This document shows positions 7,233 through 15,349 of a DNA stretch of 24,364 bases, piece by piece. The translations under genes and the position numbers were made by a program. The notes under the pieces are model-generated. The model did no database searches, was not told the origin of the DNA, and saw only the letters and a program-made list of their open reading frames with translations. Each line of letters begins with the position of its first letter. The stretch's first letter is position 1. This stretch comes from an uncultured Oscillospiraceae bacterium (GTDB lineage Bacteria > Bacillota > Clostridia > Oscillospirales > Oscillospiraceae), in NCBI GenBank assembly GCA_900763965.1, contig CAAFMG010000003.1, positions 1 to 24,364 on the forward strand. The letters are read 5' to 3'.

Positions 7233-8824
7233 TTCGTATTCGAGATATCTCTTTGCCCCCGGAACACAATCCCCATCAGCTGGGGTATGAGGCAGCCCAG
7301 CTGCTGGGCTTATCCCCATCCAAGATCCGACAGGTGAAAATCATCCGCCGCAGTGTGGATGCACGGAAAAAGCCGGATGTGCGGATCATCTACACCATTG
7401 ATGTGGCAGTGGAGGGCAATGAAAAGCGTATTCTGAAAATGAGCGGCTGTAAGCGTGCCCAGCTGGCACCCACATCCTTTTACAAGCCCCCCAAGACGGA
7501 GAAACGGCCGGCTCTGCGGCCTGTGGTCATTGGCTTTGGCCCTGCGGGTATGTTTGCAGCCCTGGTTCTTGCCAATGCCGGTCTGCGGCCTCTGGTGCTG
7601 GAGCGGGGAGAGGATGCTGCGGCCCGGAATGCCAAGGTGGAGCACTTCTTTGCCACCGGAGAGCTGGATCCTGGGAGCAATGTCCAGTTCGGCGAAGGCG
7701 GTGCCGGTACCTTCTCGGACGGAAAGCTGAACACCGGGGTAAACAACCCCCGCATTGGCTGGATCCTCCAGCAGTTTGTCCGGTTCGGTGCCCGGGAGGA
7801 TGTGCTTTACGATGCCAAGCCCCATGTGGGCACGGATGTGCTATTGACGGTGGTGCAGAATCTGCGGCGGCGGATCCAGCATCTGGGCGGTGAGGTGCGC
7901 TTCAATACCCAGGTGACAGAGCTGGTGATCCAGGACGATCGGCTCACCGGAGTCAAGACCGGGGAAGGGGAGATCATCCCCTGTGACAGCGCAGTATTGG
8001 CCATTGGCCACAGCGCCAGAGACACCTTTGAAATGCTCCACGCCAGCGGTATCCCCATGGAGCCGAAGGCATTTGCCATGGGTGTGCGCATTGAGCATCC
8101 CCAGACTGCCATTGACCAGGCCCAGTACGGGCAGGTAAATGCTTCTCTGCCCCCGGCAGACTATAAGCTGGTGCAGCATCTGGACGATGGCAGTGTCTAT
8201 ACCTTCTGTATGTGCCCCGGCGGCTATGTGGTGGCAGCGGCATCCGAGCCGGGCCGGGTGGTGACCAACGGTATGAGCTATGCTGACCGGGAGGGAGAAA
8301 ACGCCAACTCTGCGCTGCTGGTGACGGTGGATCCGGGAGAATTCCCGGTGGAAGGCCCCCTTGGGGGAATGTACTGGCAGCGGCAGATCGAGGAAGCGGC
8401 CTACCGCGTCAGCGGCAGCTACCGTGCCCCGGCCCAGACCCTGGGGGATTTCCTGGCGGGAAGGGCCAGTGCAGGCCCGGGAAAGGTGCAGCCCAGCTAT
8501 CGTCCCGGCGTTTGCTGGTGCGACCTGCATGATGTGCTGCCGGAGCGGCTGTCCAAAAGCCTGGAGCAGGCTCTGCCCAAAATGGAAAGCAGTCTGGCAG
8601 GCTTTGCAGATCCCGATGCGGTGCTGACAGCCCCGGAAACCAGAAGCTCCTCCCCGGTGCGCATCCTGCGGGGGGAGAACAGACAGTCCCGGATCGCCGG
8701 GCTGTATCCCACCGGAGAGGGGGCCGGCTATGCCGGAGGCATTATGTCGGCGGCGGTGGATGGTATCCTTACAGCAGAGACAATTGTCCAGGAGATAGTC
8801 TCTGACACGCGAACAACTGTCTAA
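7229..8824 (+). CDS. FAD-dependent dehydrogenase (COG2509 family)
   Basis: A 531-residue cytoplasmic flavoprotein. Residues 1-95 form the small N-terminal domain typical of this family. The FAD-binding GFGPAGMF is at 102-109, and GEGGAGTFSDGKL (155-167) is the family hallmark. The C-terminal part has YPTGEGAGYAGGIMSAAVDG, which closes the FAD site. The substrate is unknown for the family. The start ATG 7229-7231 overlaps the upstream TGA, and GGGAGGA lies at 7215-7221. A longer frame to 7175 exists but would run inside the previous gene and adds no family sequence. It is the last gene of this two-gene operon; an AT-rich inverted repeat follows its stop. Confidence 0.88.
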   Translation: MIRIRDISLPPEHNPHQLGYEAAQLLGLSPSKIRQVKIIRRSVDARKKPDVRIIYTIDVAVEGNEKRILKMSGCKRAQLAPTSFYKPPKTEKRPALRPVVIGFGPAGMFAALVLANAGLRPLVLERGEDAAARNAKVEHFFATGELDPGSNVQFGEGGAGTFSDGKLNTGVNNPRIGWILQQFVRFGAREDVLYDAKPHVGTDVLLTVVQNLRRRIQHLGGEVRFNTQVTELVIQDDRLTGVKTGEGEIIPCDSAVLAIGHSARDTFEMLHASGIPMEPKAFAMGVRIEHPQTAIDQAQYGQVNASLPPADYKLVQHLDDGSVYTFCMCPGGYVVAAASEPGRVVTNGMSYADREGENANSALLVTVDPGEFPVEGPLGGMYWQRQIEEAAYRVSGSYRAPAQTLGDFLAGRASAGPGKVQPSYRPGVCWCDLHDVLPERLSKSLEQALPKMESSLAGFADPDAVLTAPETRSSSPVRILRGENRQSRIAGLYPTGEGAGYAGGIMSAAVDGILTAETIVQEIVSDTRTTV

Positions 8825-8857
8825 AATGAAATAAGCCATTATAGAAACTTTCATTTT
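8823..8857 (+). repeat. AT-rich inverted repeat after the flavoprotein operon
   Basis: AAAATGAAA (8823-8831) and TTTCATTTT (8849-8857) are perfect complements around a 17-base loop. It could be a weak terminator or RNA 3' end, though the T residues are inside the stem and no separate T tract follows. It directly precedes the larger hairpin at 8860-8930. Confidence 0.45.
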
Positions 8858-8859
8858 AT

Positions 8860-8930
8860 GGGAGGCATTTGTGGCGGCAGAATGGAAATGATCCGAAAGG
8901 GATCTGCATCTGCTGTCACGGATGCCTCCC
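8860..8930. ncRNA. Candidate structured RNA or palindromic element: 71-nt long hairpin
   Basis: Positions 8860-8881 can pair with 8909-8930 over 22 consecutive base pairs, including four G-U pairs, if the RNA is read from the + strand. An inner stem GATCC/GGATC (8890-8894, 8900-8904) with loop GAAAG is set off by an A-rich internal loop. There is no T tract on either side, so it is not a plain terminator. It lies in a 425-bp gene-free stretch between the flavoproteins and the peptide transporter operon. It does not match any riboswitch class I can recognise. It could be a small RNA, an RNase III site or a non-autonomous repeat; the strand is uncertain. Confidence 0.45.
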
Positions 8931-8989
8931 AAATTCCTGCTGTGGTGGAAGCTTGTTTTTCTACTGAAAACACATAAAAATGGCGTATA

Positions 8990-9010
8990 AGTGTATAAAT
9001 TGTGCAATTC
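8990..9010. promoter_or_regulatory. Possible operator: inverted repeat upstream of the transporter promoter
   Basis: AATTG-TG-CAATT (8998-9009) is a short dyad in the AT-rich DNA about 50 bases upstream of the -35 box at 9060. Its size and place suit a repressor or activator site, but no regulator gene is in the window and short dyads are common in AT-rich DNA. Confidence 0.25.
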
Positions 9011-9059
9011 TGACAAAAACCAATGCAAGCGTGCATGATCATTTATAGATTAAACTGGA

Positions 9060-9088
9060 TTGCAAAAGCGAATAGAATGTACTATAAT
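9060..9088 (+). promoter_or_regulatory. Sigma-A-like promoter of the peptide transporter operon
   Basis: TTGCAA (9060-9065), a 17-base spacer, and a perfect TATAAT (9083-9088). Transcription would begin near 9095, giving a leader of about 155 bases before the first permease gene. The leader holds a hairpin next to the ribosome binding site. Confidence 0.7.
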
Positions 9089-9191
9089 CTAAACAAATTC
9101 CAAGGTAATTCTCAAAATCCCAATTGAAAAACACGAAAAACCAGAGAAAGAGAGTGCGGTCGGAAGCTGTTTTTTAGGGGATAGAACAACA

Positions 9192-9240
9192 GGCGGCAGA
9201 CTGCCCTTTGGCGACAAAATGGCACTGCTGCCCGAAAGGA
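9192..9240 (+). promoter_or_regulatory. Leader hairpin beside the permease ribosome binding site
   Basis: GGCGGCAG (9192-9199) pairs with CTGCTGCC (9225-9232), allowing one G-U pair, and encloses a small GCC-CTTT-GGC hairpin (9203-9212). The ribosome binding site GAAAGGA (9234-9240) starts two bases after the stem. The fold could influence translation of the operon's first gene. No known riboswitch consensus was recognised. Confidence 0.35.
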
Positions 9241-9249
9241 AGATGTATA

Positions 9250-10179
9250 ATGAACTCCAAAACAATGATGTACATCCTGAAGCGTATCTTGCTTGCAGCT
9301 TTGACGGTTTGGGTGGTCATAACCATCACTTTCTTCGTCTCCCGCGCCGTGCCCGGCGGCCCCTTCATGGGTGAGAAAGCGATCTCCGAGGCAGCCACTG
9401 CGGCTCTGGAAGCCAAGTATGGCCTGGATAAACCCGTCATGGAACAGTATTGGACCTATCTGTCCGACGTGGTTACCCGCCAGGATTTCGGACCTTCCCT
9501 GAAGCAGCGCGGCCAAAGCGTGAACGACATTATCAGCCGCGGCCTGAAGGTATCCACCCGCCTGGGTCTGTCCGCAGCCTGCATCGCCGTGGCCTTCGGC
9601 ATTGTTCTTGGAAGCGTTGCCGCACTGAAGCGTAATACCATCCTGGACAGAGGCATCATGGTTTTCTCCACTGCCTGTGTGTCTATGCCAGGCTTTATCA
9701 TGGGTTCGTTCCTGCTGCTTCTATTCTCGTTGAAGCTGGGGTGGGTTCCGGCCAACGGCACCACCACTGCCGGACTGATCCTGCCGGTGATTACCCTGTC
9801 CCTGTCTCCCATGGCGAACATCACCCGTCTGACCCGCTCCTCCATGCTGGATGTTCTGGGTCAGGATTATATCCGCACCGCAAAGGCAAAGGGTGTTTCC
9901 GGTTTGAAGGTCATCTTCAAGCACGCATTGAAGAATGCTTTGATCCCCGTCATCACCTACATTGGACCCATGCTTGCCTACATTGTCACTGGCTCTCTGG
10001 TGGTGGAGAAGATCTTCGCAGTCAATGGCATCGGCCGTTCCTTTGTTGGTTCCATCACCAACCGTGACTATCCCTTGATCATGGGCACCACCATTGTGCT
10101 GGCTACCATGATCGTCATTATGAACCTGATCAGCGATATCCTGTACAAGGTCGTTGATCCCCGGATCAATCTGGAATAA
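9250..10179 (+). CDS. oppB: Peptide ABC transporter permease, OppB/DppB type
   Basis: An inner-membrane channel subunit of 309 residues, the normal size, forming the translocation path with the next permease. The first membrane helix (about residues 9-32) is followed by an extracellular loop with YGLDKPVMEQYWTYL, characteristic of the family. Five further helices follow. The cytoplasmic EAA loop (YIRTAKAKGVSGLKVIFKHA, then LKNALIPV) contacts the ATPases. ATG 9250 is chosen because GAAAGGA lies 9 bases upstream and family sequence starts here; an in-frame ATG at 9208 lies inside the leader hairpin. It is the first gene of a five-gene operon. Whether di- or oligopeptides are carried cannot be told. 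Confidence 0.92.
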   Translation: MNSKTMMYILKRILLAALTVWVVITITFFVSRAVPGGPFMGEKAISEAATAALEAKYGLDKPVMEQYWTYLSDVVTRQDFGPSLKQRGQSVNDIISRGLKVSTRLGLSAACIAVAFGIVLGSVAALKRNTILDRGIMVFSTACVSMPGFIMGSFLLLLFSLKLGWVPANGTTTAGLILPVITLSLSPMANITRLTRSSMLDVLGQDYIRTAKAKGVSGLKVIFKHALKNALIPVITYIGPMLAYIVTGSLVVEKIFAVNGIGRSFVGSITNRDYPLIMGTTIVLATMIVIMNLISDILYKVVDPRINLE

Positions 10180-10194
10180 GGAGGACAAGGGAAT

Positions 10195-11256
10195 ATGAAC
10201 AATATGGAAAAGCTTTCCCTGCATCCCAATCTGGATTGCTTTGCTCCGGCAACCGACGCAGAAAAAGAGTATATGGTGCAGATGCGCCCCTCCACTACCT
10301 TCTTTAAGGATGGACTCAAGCGGCTGAAAAAGAATAAGGTAGCTGTGGTCAGCTTCTTCGTGATCATCCTGGTCACCCTGAGCGCCATTATCCTGCCGAT
10401 GTTCTGGCCCTACAGCTACGACAAGATGCTGGGAGTCAACCCCGGTAAGCCTGTGGATTCTTCCTTTAACAATCTGGCCCCCTTCCAGTATGGCAAAACC
10501 GAGCTCAAGCGGATGGACGCAGGGGAGAAGGTTTTCCCTCACATCTTCGGCACCGATGCCCAGGGCCGGGACTACTTCATTCGTGTGGTCTATGGTGCGC
10601 GGGTATCCCTGTCCGTTGGCTTCTTCGCCTCTCTGATCGTTCTGGTTATTGGTTTGACCGTTGGCTCCATCGCAGGCTACTGCGGCGGCAAGGTGGATCT
10701 GGTGATTATGCGGATTGTGGATATTATCTACTCCCTGCCGGATATGCTGATGATCATCCTGCTGAGTACGGTTCTGAAATCCGCACTGACCGATCTCATC
10801 GCCGGAACGGTGCTGGAAAAGCTGGGCGTCAATATGATCTCCCTCTTTATTGTCTTTGGTCTGCTGTACTGGGTCTCCATGTCCCGCCAGATCCGCGGCC
10901 AGATCCTGTCCCTGCGGGAACAGGAATATGTCCTGGCAGCCCGGGCCACCGGCGCTCCCGGCAAGTGGATCATTCTGAAGCATCTGCTGCCCAACTGCAT
11001 CTCCGTGGTGGTCATCTCCACGGCATTGCAGATCCCCAGTGCCATCTTTACCGAAAGCTATCTGTCCTTCCTGGGCCTGGGTGTTAACGCCCCCATGCCT
11101 TCCCTGGGCTCTCTGGCTTCCGATGCACTGAACGGTCTGAACACCTATCCCTCCCGTTTGGTGATTCCTGCAATTGCAATTTCCTTGATTGTTTTGTCTC
11201 TGAACCTGTTTGGCGATGGTCTGCGTGATGCATTCGATCCCAAGCTGAACAGCTAA
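10195..11256 (+). CDS. oppC: Peptide ABC transporter permease, OppC/DppC type
   Basis: The second channel subunit, 353 residues. This is longer than DppC-type members because of a cytoplasmic N-terminal stretch and a long periplasm-facing loop (about residues 70-125) that contains HIFGTDAQGRDYFIRVVYGA, the usual OppC signature after the first helix (about 45-67). The EAA motif is YVLAARATGAPGKWIILKHL. The C-terminus is GDGLRDAFDPKL, diagnostic of this family. The start ATG 10195 follows AAGGAGGA 15 bases after the oppB stop. It is co-transcribed with its neighbours. Confidence 0.92.
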   Translation: MNNMEKLSLHPNLDCFAPATDAEKEYMVQMRPSTTFFKDGLKRLKKNKVAVVSFFVIILVTLSAIILPMFWPYSYDKMLGVNPGKPVDSSFNNLAPFQYGKTELKRMDAGEKVFPHIFGTDAQGRDYFIRVVYGARVSLSVGFFASLIVLVIGLTVGSIAGYCGGKVDLVIMRIVDIIYSLPDMLMIILLSTVLKSALTDLIAGTVLEKLGVNMISLFIVFGLLYWVSMSRQIRGQILSLREQEYVLAARATGAPGKWIILKHLLPNCISVVVISTALQIPSAIFTESYLSFLGLGVNAPMPSLGSLASDALNGLNTYPSRLVIPAIAISLIVLSLNLFGDGLRDAFDPKLNS

Positions 11257-11274
11257 GAAAGGAGAGTATCAAAA

Positions 11275-12294
11275 ATGGCTCTGTTAGAAGTAAGAGACCT
11301 GCATACCTCCTTCTTTACCGATGCCGGTGAAGTCAAGGCGGTCAATGGTGTTTCCTATTTTCTGGATCACGGCAAGGTCCTTGGCATCGTGGGCGAGTCC
11401 GGTTCCGGCAAGTCCGTTACGGCCTATTCCATCATGCAGATCCTGGCAAGTACCGGTAAGATCGTCAGCGGCTCCATTAAGCTGGATGGTCAGGAGCTGG
11501 TCGGTGCCGGTGAAGATGTGATGAAAAAGATTCGGGGCAACCGGGTGTCCATTATTTTCCAGGATCCCATGACCTCTCTGAACCCCACCTATACCATCGG
11601 TCATCAGCTGATGGAGGCAATTCTGCTGCACACCAACCGCAACAAGCAGCAGGCCTATGACCGTGCAGTGGAAATGCTGCACTTGGTCAATATCAATGAA
11701 CCCAAGAAGCGGATGACCCAGTATCCCTATGAGCTGTCCGGCGGTATGCGCCAGAGAGTGATGATCGCAATGGCACTGGCCTGCGAGCCGGATATTCTGA
11801 TTGCTGACGAGCCCACCACCGCACTGGACGTGACCATTCAGGCCCAGATCCTGGACCTGATGAAGCAGCTGCAGAAGGAACTGGGCATGGCGATTATTAT
11901 GATCACCCATGACCTGGGCGTTGTGGCGCAGATGTGTGACGAGGTCATCGTTATGTACGCCGGTTCCATCTGCGAGCAGGGCACTGCCGACGAGATCTTC
12001 TACAACCCCAAGCATGAATATACCAAGGGTCTGATGCGTTCTATCCCCACTGTAGAAAGTGACGGCGAGCGTTTGCAGCCCATCACCGGTACCCCCATCG
12101 ACCTGCTGAATATGCCCAAGGGCTGCCCCTTTGCCCCCCGCTGTGAGGCTGCCATGAAGATCTGCATTCAGGAACGTTGCGAGCGCATGAAGATCAATGA
12201 TGAGCATTATGCAGCTTGCTGGATGAATGTGAAAAAGGAAATGGAAAAGGGTACCGTTTGCGCAGAAAATCAGAAAGGCGGTGCTGCAAAATGA
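11275..12294 (+). CDS. oppD: Peptide ABC transporter ATP-binding protein, OppD/DppD type
   Basis: One of two ATPases that power uptake on the cytoplasmic face. Walker A is GESGSGKS (40-47), the ABC signature LSGGMRQR starts at 154, and Walker B ILIADEP is at 174-180 with catalytic Glu179. The C-terminal oligopeptide-transporter domain has the Cys cluster GCPFAPRCEAAMKIC and a further Cys; a related DppD was reported to bind an iron-sulphur cluster there. Length is 339 residues, normal. AAAGGAGAG precedes the ATG at 11275. Its TGA overlaps the oppF start, so translation is probably coupled. Confidence 0.93.
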   Translation: MALLEVRDLHTSFFTDAGEVKAVNGVSYFLDHGKVLGIVGESGSGKSVTAYSIMQILASTGKIVSGSIKLDGQELVGAGEDVMKKIRGNRVSIIFQDPMTSLNPTYTIGHQLMEAILLHTNRNKQQAYDRAVEMLHLVNINEPKKRMTQYPYELSGGMRQRVMIAMALACEPDILIADEPTTALDVTIQAQILDLMKQLQKELGMAIIMITHDLGVVAQMCDEVIVMYAGSICEQGTADEIFYNPKHEYTKGLMRSIPTVESDGERLQPITGTPIDLLNMPKGCPFAPRCEAAMKICIQERCERMKINDEHYAACWMNVKKEMEKGTVCAENQKGGAAK

Positions 12295-13280
12295 GTGACA
12301 CCATGCATAACCCTCCTCTGATTGAGGTAAAGGATCTGAAGGAATACTTTCCCATTCAGGTCAACGGCTTCCATACCAAGCCTCTGAAGGCCGTGGACGG
12401 TGTCTCCTTCAGCATCAAGCGGGGCGAGACCCTGGGCCTGGTGGGTGAGTCCGGCTGCGGCAAGACCACTGTTGGCCGCACCCTGCTTCACCTGTATAAG
12501 CCTACCTCCGGCGAGATCTGGTACAACGGCAAGCAGATCAAGACCGCTGCCGATATCCGGGAGTTCCGCAAGAAGGCCACCATGGTTTTCCAGGACCCCT
12601 ATTCCTCTCTGAATCCCCGTATGACCGTTGCCGATATCATTGGCGAGCCTCTGGACGTACATAAGATGTACAAGACAAAGCAGGAGCGCCAGGCGCGGAT
12701 TTTGGAGCTGATGGACTATGTGGGTCTGAACTCCGAGCACGCCGCCCGGTATGCCCATGAGTTCTCCGGCGGTCAGCGCCAGCGGATCGGCATTGCCCGG
12801 GCACTGGCTGTCAATCCTGACTTCATTGTTTGTGACGAGCCTGTTTCCGCTTTGGACGTTTCCATTCAGGCTCAGGTCATCAATATGTTCCAGGAGCTTC
12901 AGGAAAAGCTGGGTCTGACCTATCTGTTCATTGCCCACGACCTGCTGGTGGTGCGCCACATTTCCGACCGCATTGCGGTTATGTACCTGGGCAAGATGGT
13001 GGAGATGGCAGATGCCAATGAGATTTACGATCATCCCATGCACCCCTACTCCAAGAGCCTGCTGTCCGCCGTTCCCGTTCCCGATCCCAAGATTGCCCGG
13101 GCCAACCAGCGTATCATTCTGGAAGGAGACATTCCTTCTCCGCTGAATGCTCCCTCCGGCTGCCCCTTCCGCACCCGCTGCCGTTACGCCACCGAACAGT
13201 GTGCCGAAAGTATGCCTGCCTTCCGGGAGGTCAAACCCGGTCACTTCTGCGCCTGCCACAATCTGGAGAATGTGGACTGA
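12291..13280 (+). CDS. oppF: Peptide ABC transporter ATP-binding protein, OppF/DppF type
   Basis: The second ATPase, pairing with OppD. Walker A is GESGCGKT (52-59), the signature FSGGQRQR starts at 158, and the Walker B acidic pair is D182-E183 in IVCDEP. The C-terminal extension carries GCPFRTRCRYATEQC, again a Cys cluster. The start ATG 12291-12293 overlaps the oppD stop. The open frame upstream to 12216 lies inside oppD and has no family sequence. At 329 residues it is typical. A short hairpin follows before the binding protein gene. Confidence 0.93.
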   Translation: MSDTMHNPPLIEVKDLKEYFPIQVNGFHTKPLKAVDGVSFSIKRGETLGLVGESGCGKTTVGRTLLHLYKPTSGEIWYNGKQIKTAADIREFRKKATMVFQDPYSSLNPRMTVADIIGEPLDVHKMYKTKQERQARILELMDYVGLNSEHAARYAHEFSGGQRQRIGIARALAVNPDFIVCDEPVSALDVSIQAQVINMFQELQEKLGLTYLFIAHDLLVVRHISDRIAVMYLGKMVEMADANEIYDHPMHPYSKSLLSAVPVPDPKIARANQRIILEGDIPSPLNAPSGCPFRTRCRYATEQCAESMPAFREVKPGHFCACHNLENVD

Positions 13281-13300
13281 TTTCCCATGTTTCATCATTT

Positions 13301-13325
13301 GTTTGACAGATGACCATTGTCAGAC
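13301..13325 (+). other. Intercistronic hairpin between oppF and the binding protein gene
   Basis: GTTTGACA (13301-13308) pairs with TGTCAGAC (13318-13325), with one G-T pair, around a 9-base loop, and is followed by AGATTTTG. It may be a partial terminator or an RNA-processing or stabilising structure that sets the binding protein level apart from the ATPases. TTGACA inside it could also be a -35 box, but no good -10 lies at the right distance. Confidence 0.4.
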
Positions 13326-13364
13326 AGATTTTGAATAGAATACAACATGAAAGGAAAATGAAAA

Positions 13365-15197
13365 ATGAAGAAACTCATCGCTATGCTGCTGACCGCTGTT
13401 ATGGTTCTGGGTATGACCGCCTGCGGCGGCAACAGCACCCCTGCAACCACTGCACCTGCCGGTGAAGACACCACCGAGGCCACCGCAGCCACTGAGACCG
13501 GCAAGGTTGACGTGTCCAGCCTCAACGAGGTTGAGCGCGCTGCCGCTGAGGCTGAGGTGCGCTACGCCATCAGCCTGCTGCTGGATCGCAACTACATCGT
13601 TAATGAGATCGGCCAGGCAGGTCAGATCCCCGCTTCCTCCTTTGTTCCTTCCGGTATCCAGGATGCTGACGGCTCCAGCTTCTACGAGAATGCCGGCCAC
13701 AATGACGGCTTCGTGGGCTACTGGAACGTCGCAGAAGATGCCTACGAGGACAACTACGCACAGGCTTATGCCATTCTGAGCAAGTACTATGACTTTGACG
13801 CAAACGGTATGGTCACCAATTTCCCCACCCTGACCTACCTGTACAACACCTCTGAAAGCCACAAGGCAATCGGTGAGTACATCCAGTCCGCTCTGGCCGG
13901 CATTGGCATCAATGTTCAGCTGGAGAACCAGGAGTGGAATACCTTCCTGAATACCCGTAAGGCCGGCGACTTCACCATGGCCCGTAACGGCTGGATCGCT
14001 GACTACACCGATCCCATTTCCTTCCTGGATATGTGGATCTCCGGTTCCGGCAACAACGATGCGCAGCTGGGTAAGGGCGAAAACGCCAATGCTGCTGTCT
14101 ACTCCCTGGATCTGACCGACCTGGGATACGACGTGAAGGTTGAGAACGGCACCTGGGCTGAGACCTATGATGTTCTGATCGGCCTGATCAACACCTGCAC
14201 CGATAAGACCACCCGCTTTGCTCTGATGCACAAGGCAGAAGATCTGCTGATGAGCACCAATGCGCTGTGCCCCCTGTACTTCTACAGCGATATCGTTGTG
14301 GTTGACAAGACCGTGGAAGGCGTTGGCTACAACCCCCTGGGCTTCAAGTACTTCGACAAGACCACCGTTAACGGCAAGGGCGATACCATCTCCGTTTGTA
14401 TCGCTTCCGAGCCCGACACCATCGACCCCGCTCTGAACTCCGCTCTGGATGGCGGCACCCTGATCAACCACACCTTCTCCGGCCTGGCTGCTTGGGATAC
14501 CGATGAAAGCGGCAAGCTGAGTGTTGTTCCTGACTGCGCAACCGAGCTGCCCGAGGGTGTCCAGAATGAGGACGGCACTGTTACCTACACCTACACCCTG
14601 CGTGACGGCATGACCTGGACCGATGGCAAGCCTGTCACCGCCGGTGACTTTGAGTTCGCATGGAAGCGCGCTGCTTCTGAAGAGCTGGGCGCTGACTACG
14701 GCTACATGTTCGATGTTGTCAAGCGCAATGATGACGGCTCCCTGGCTGTCAAGGCTCTGGATGACACCCATCTGGAAGTGACCCTGGTCAACACCATTGC
14801 TTACTGGAACGAGCTGCTGGCATTCCCCACCTTCATGCCTGTCCGTGAAGACGTTGTCAGCGATGAGTCCTGGGCTACCGCTCCTGCTACCTACATCTCC
14901 AACGGTAAGTATCAGATGACCGGCTGGGAGCACAACTCTGTGATCACCCTGACCAAGAACCCCAACTACTGGAATGCTGACGCTGTCTCCATGAACGAGA
15001 TCAAGTTCTTCCTGTCCGATGATGAGAACAACATGCTGACCAACTGGAAGAACGATACCTGGCAGTTCATCGACAACTGCCCCACCAACGAGATTCCTGC
15101 TATGAAGGCAGAGTATCCCGATGAGTTTAAGATCGTTCCTCAGATCGGCACCTACTACACCTGCTGGAACGTCAATGTTGACCTGCTGCCCCAATAA
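13365..15197 (+). CDS. Peptide-binding lipoprotein (SBP_bac_5) with swapped halves: apparent circular permutation
   Basis: Extracellular solute-binding partner of the transporter encoded upstream; 610 residues. Residues 1-19 form a lipoprotein signal peptide with Cys20 as the lipidated residue (GMTAC), then a Thr/Ala/Glu-rich linker to about 51. What follows is the usual C-terminal half of the family: AEVRYAISLLLDRNYIV (63-79), then ARNGWIADYTDP (206-217), ending at PLGFKYF (324-330). A short link TTVNGKG (333-339) joins this to the usual N-terminal half: GDTISVCIASEPDTIDPAL (339-357), YTLRDGMTWTDGKPVTAGDF (410-429), KNPNYWNAD (531-539), ending YYTCWNVNVDLLPQ (597-610), where normal proteins run straight on into VRxAxSLxxDR. 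The break is where I recall the domain I/III hinge. The frame is open throughout, with AAAGGAAAATGAAAA before the ATG. Function is likely kept, because the termini of this fold lie close together; a rearranged assembly is the alternative. Confidence 0.85.
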   Translation: MKKLIAMLLTAVMVLGMTACGGNSTPATTAPAGEDTTEATAATETGKVDVSSLNEVERAAAEAEVRYAISLLLDRNYIVNEIGQAGQIPASSFVPSGIQDADGSSFYENAGHNDGFVGYWNVAEDAYEDNYAQAYAILSKYYDFDANGMVTNFPTLTYLYNTSESHKAIGEYIQSALAGIGINVQLENQEWNTFLNTRKAGDFTMARNGWIADYTDPISFLDMWISGSGNNDAQLGKGENANAAVYSLDLTDLGYDVKVENGTWAETYDVLIGLINTCTDKTTRFALMHKAEDLLMSTNALCPLYFYSDIVVVDKTVEGVGYNPLGFKYFDKTTVNGKGDTISVCIASEPDTIDPALNSALDGGTLINHTFSGLAAWDTDESGKLSVVPDCATELPEGVQNEDGTVTYTYTLRDGMTWTDGKPVTAGDFEFAWKRAASEELGADYGYMFDVVKRNDDGSLAVKALDDTHLEVTLVNTIAYWNELLAFPTFMPVREDVVSDESWATAPATYISNGKYQMTGWEHNSVITLTKNPNYWNADAVSMNEIKFFLSDDENNMLTNWKNDTWQFIDNCPTNEIPAMKAEYPDEFKIVPQIGTYYTCWNVNVDLLPQ

Positions 15198-15227
15198 TGG
15201 AACCGTAGCATAACAGCATAAGATCCA

Positions 15228-15258
15228 CCCCTCCGGGCAATCGCCCGGAGGGGTTTTT
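15228..15258 (+). terminator. Rho-independent terminator of the peptide transporter operon
   Basis: A perfect 11-bp stem (CCCCTCCGGGC at 15228-15238, GCCCGGAGGGG at 15243-15253), loop AATC, then TTTTT (15254-15258), 30 bases after the binding protein stop codon. Confidence 0.93.
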
Positions 15259-15304
15259 ATGTAAGATGGGGTTTCGGGGTATGGGGCCTGTGTATTCGGA
15301 ACAG

Positions 15305-15335
15305 AAAAAAGGCGAGCCGGGTTTGGCTCGCCTTT
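15305..15335 (-). terminator. Rho-independent terminator of asnS
   Basis: GGCGAGCC/GGCTCGCC (15311-15318, 15325-15332) with a 6-base loop, preceded on the + strand by AAAAAA (15305-15310). On the minus strand this reads as a stem followed by six T residues, 15 bases beyond the asnS stop. Confidence 0.9.
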
Positions 15336-15349
15336 GAGATATTTGGGGA

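Noticed and set aside
13301..13340. Strong sigma-A promoter from the TTGACA at 13303
   Set aside because: Seventeen bases downstream the sequence is AGATTT, a poor -10 box. AATACA fits only a weaker -35 (TTGTCA) with 16-base spacing, so it is not listed as a promoter.
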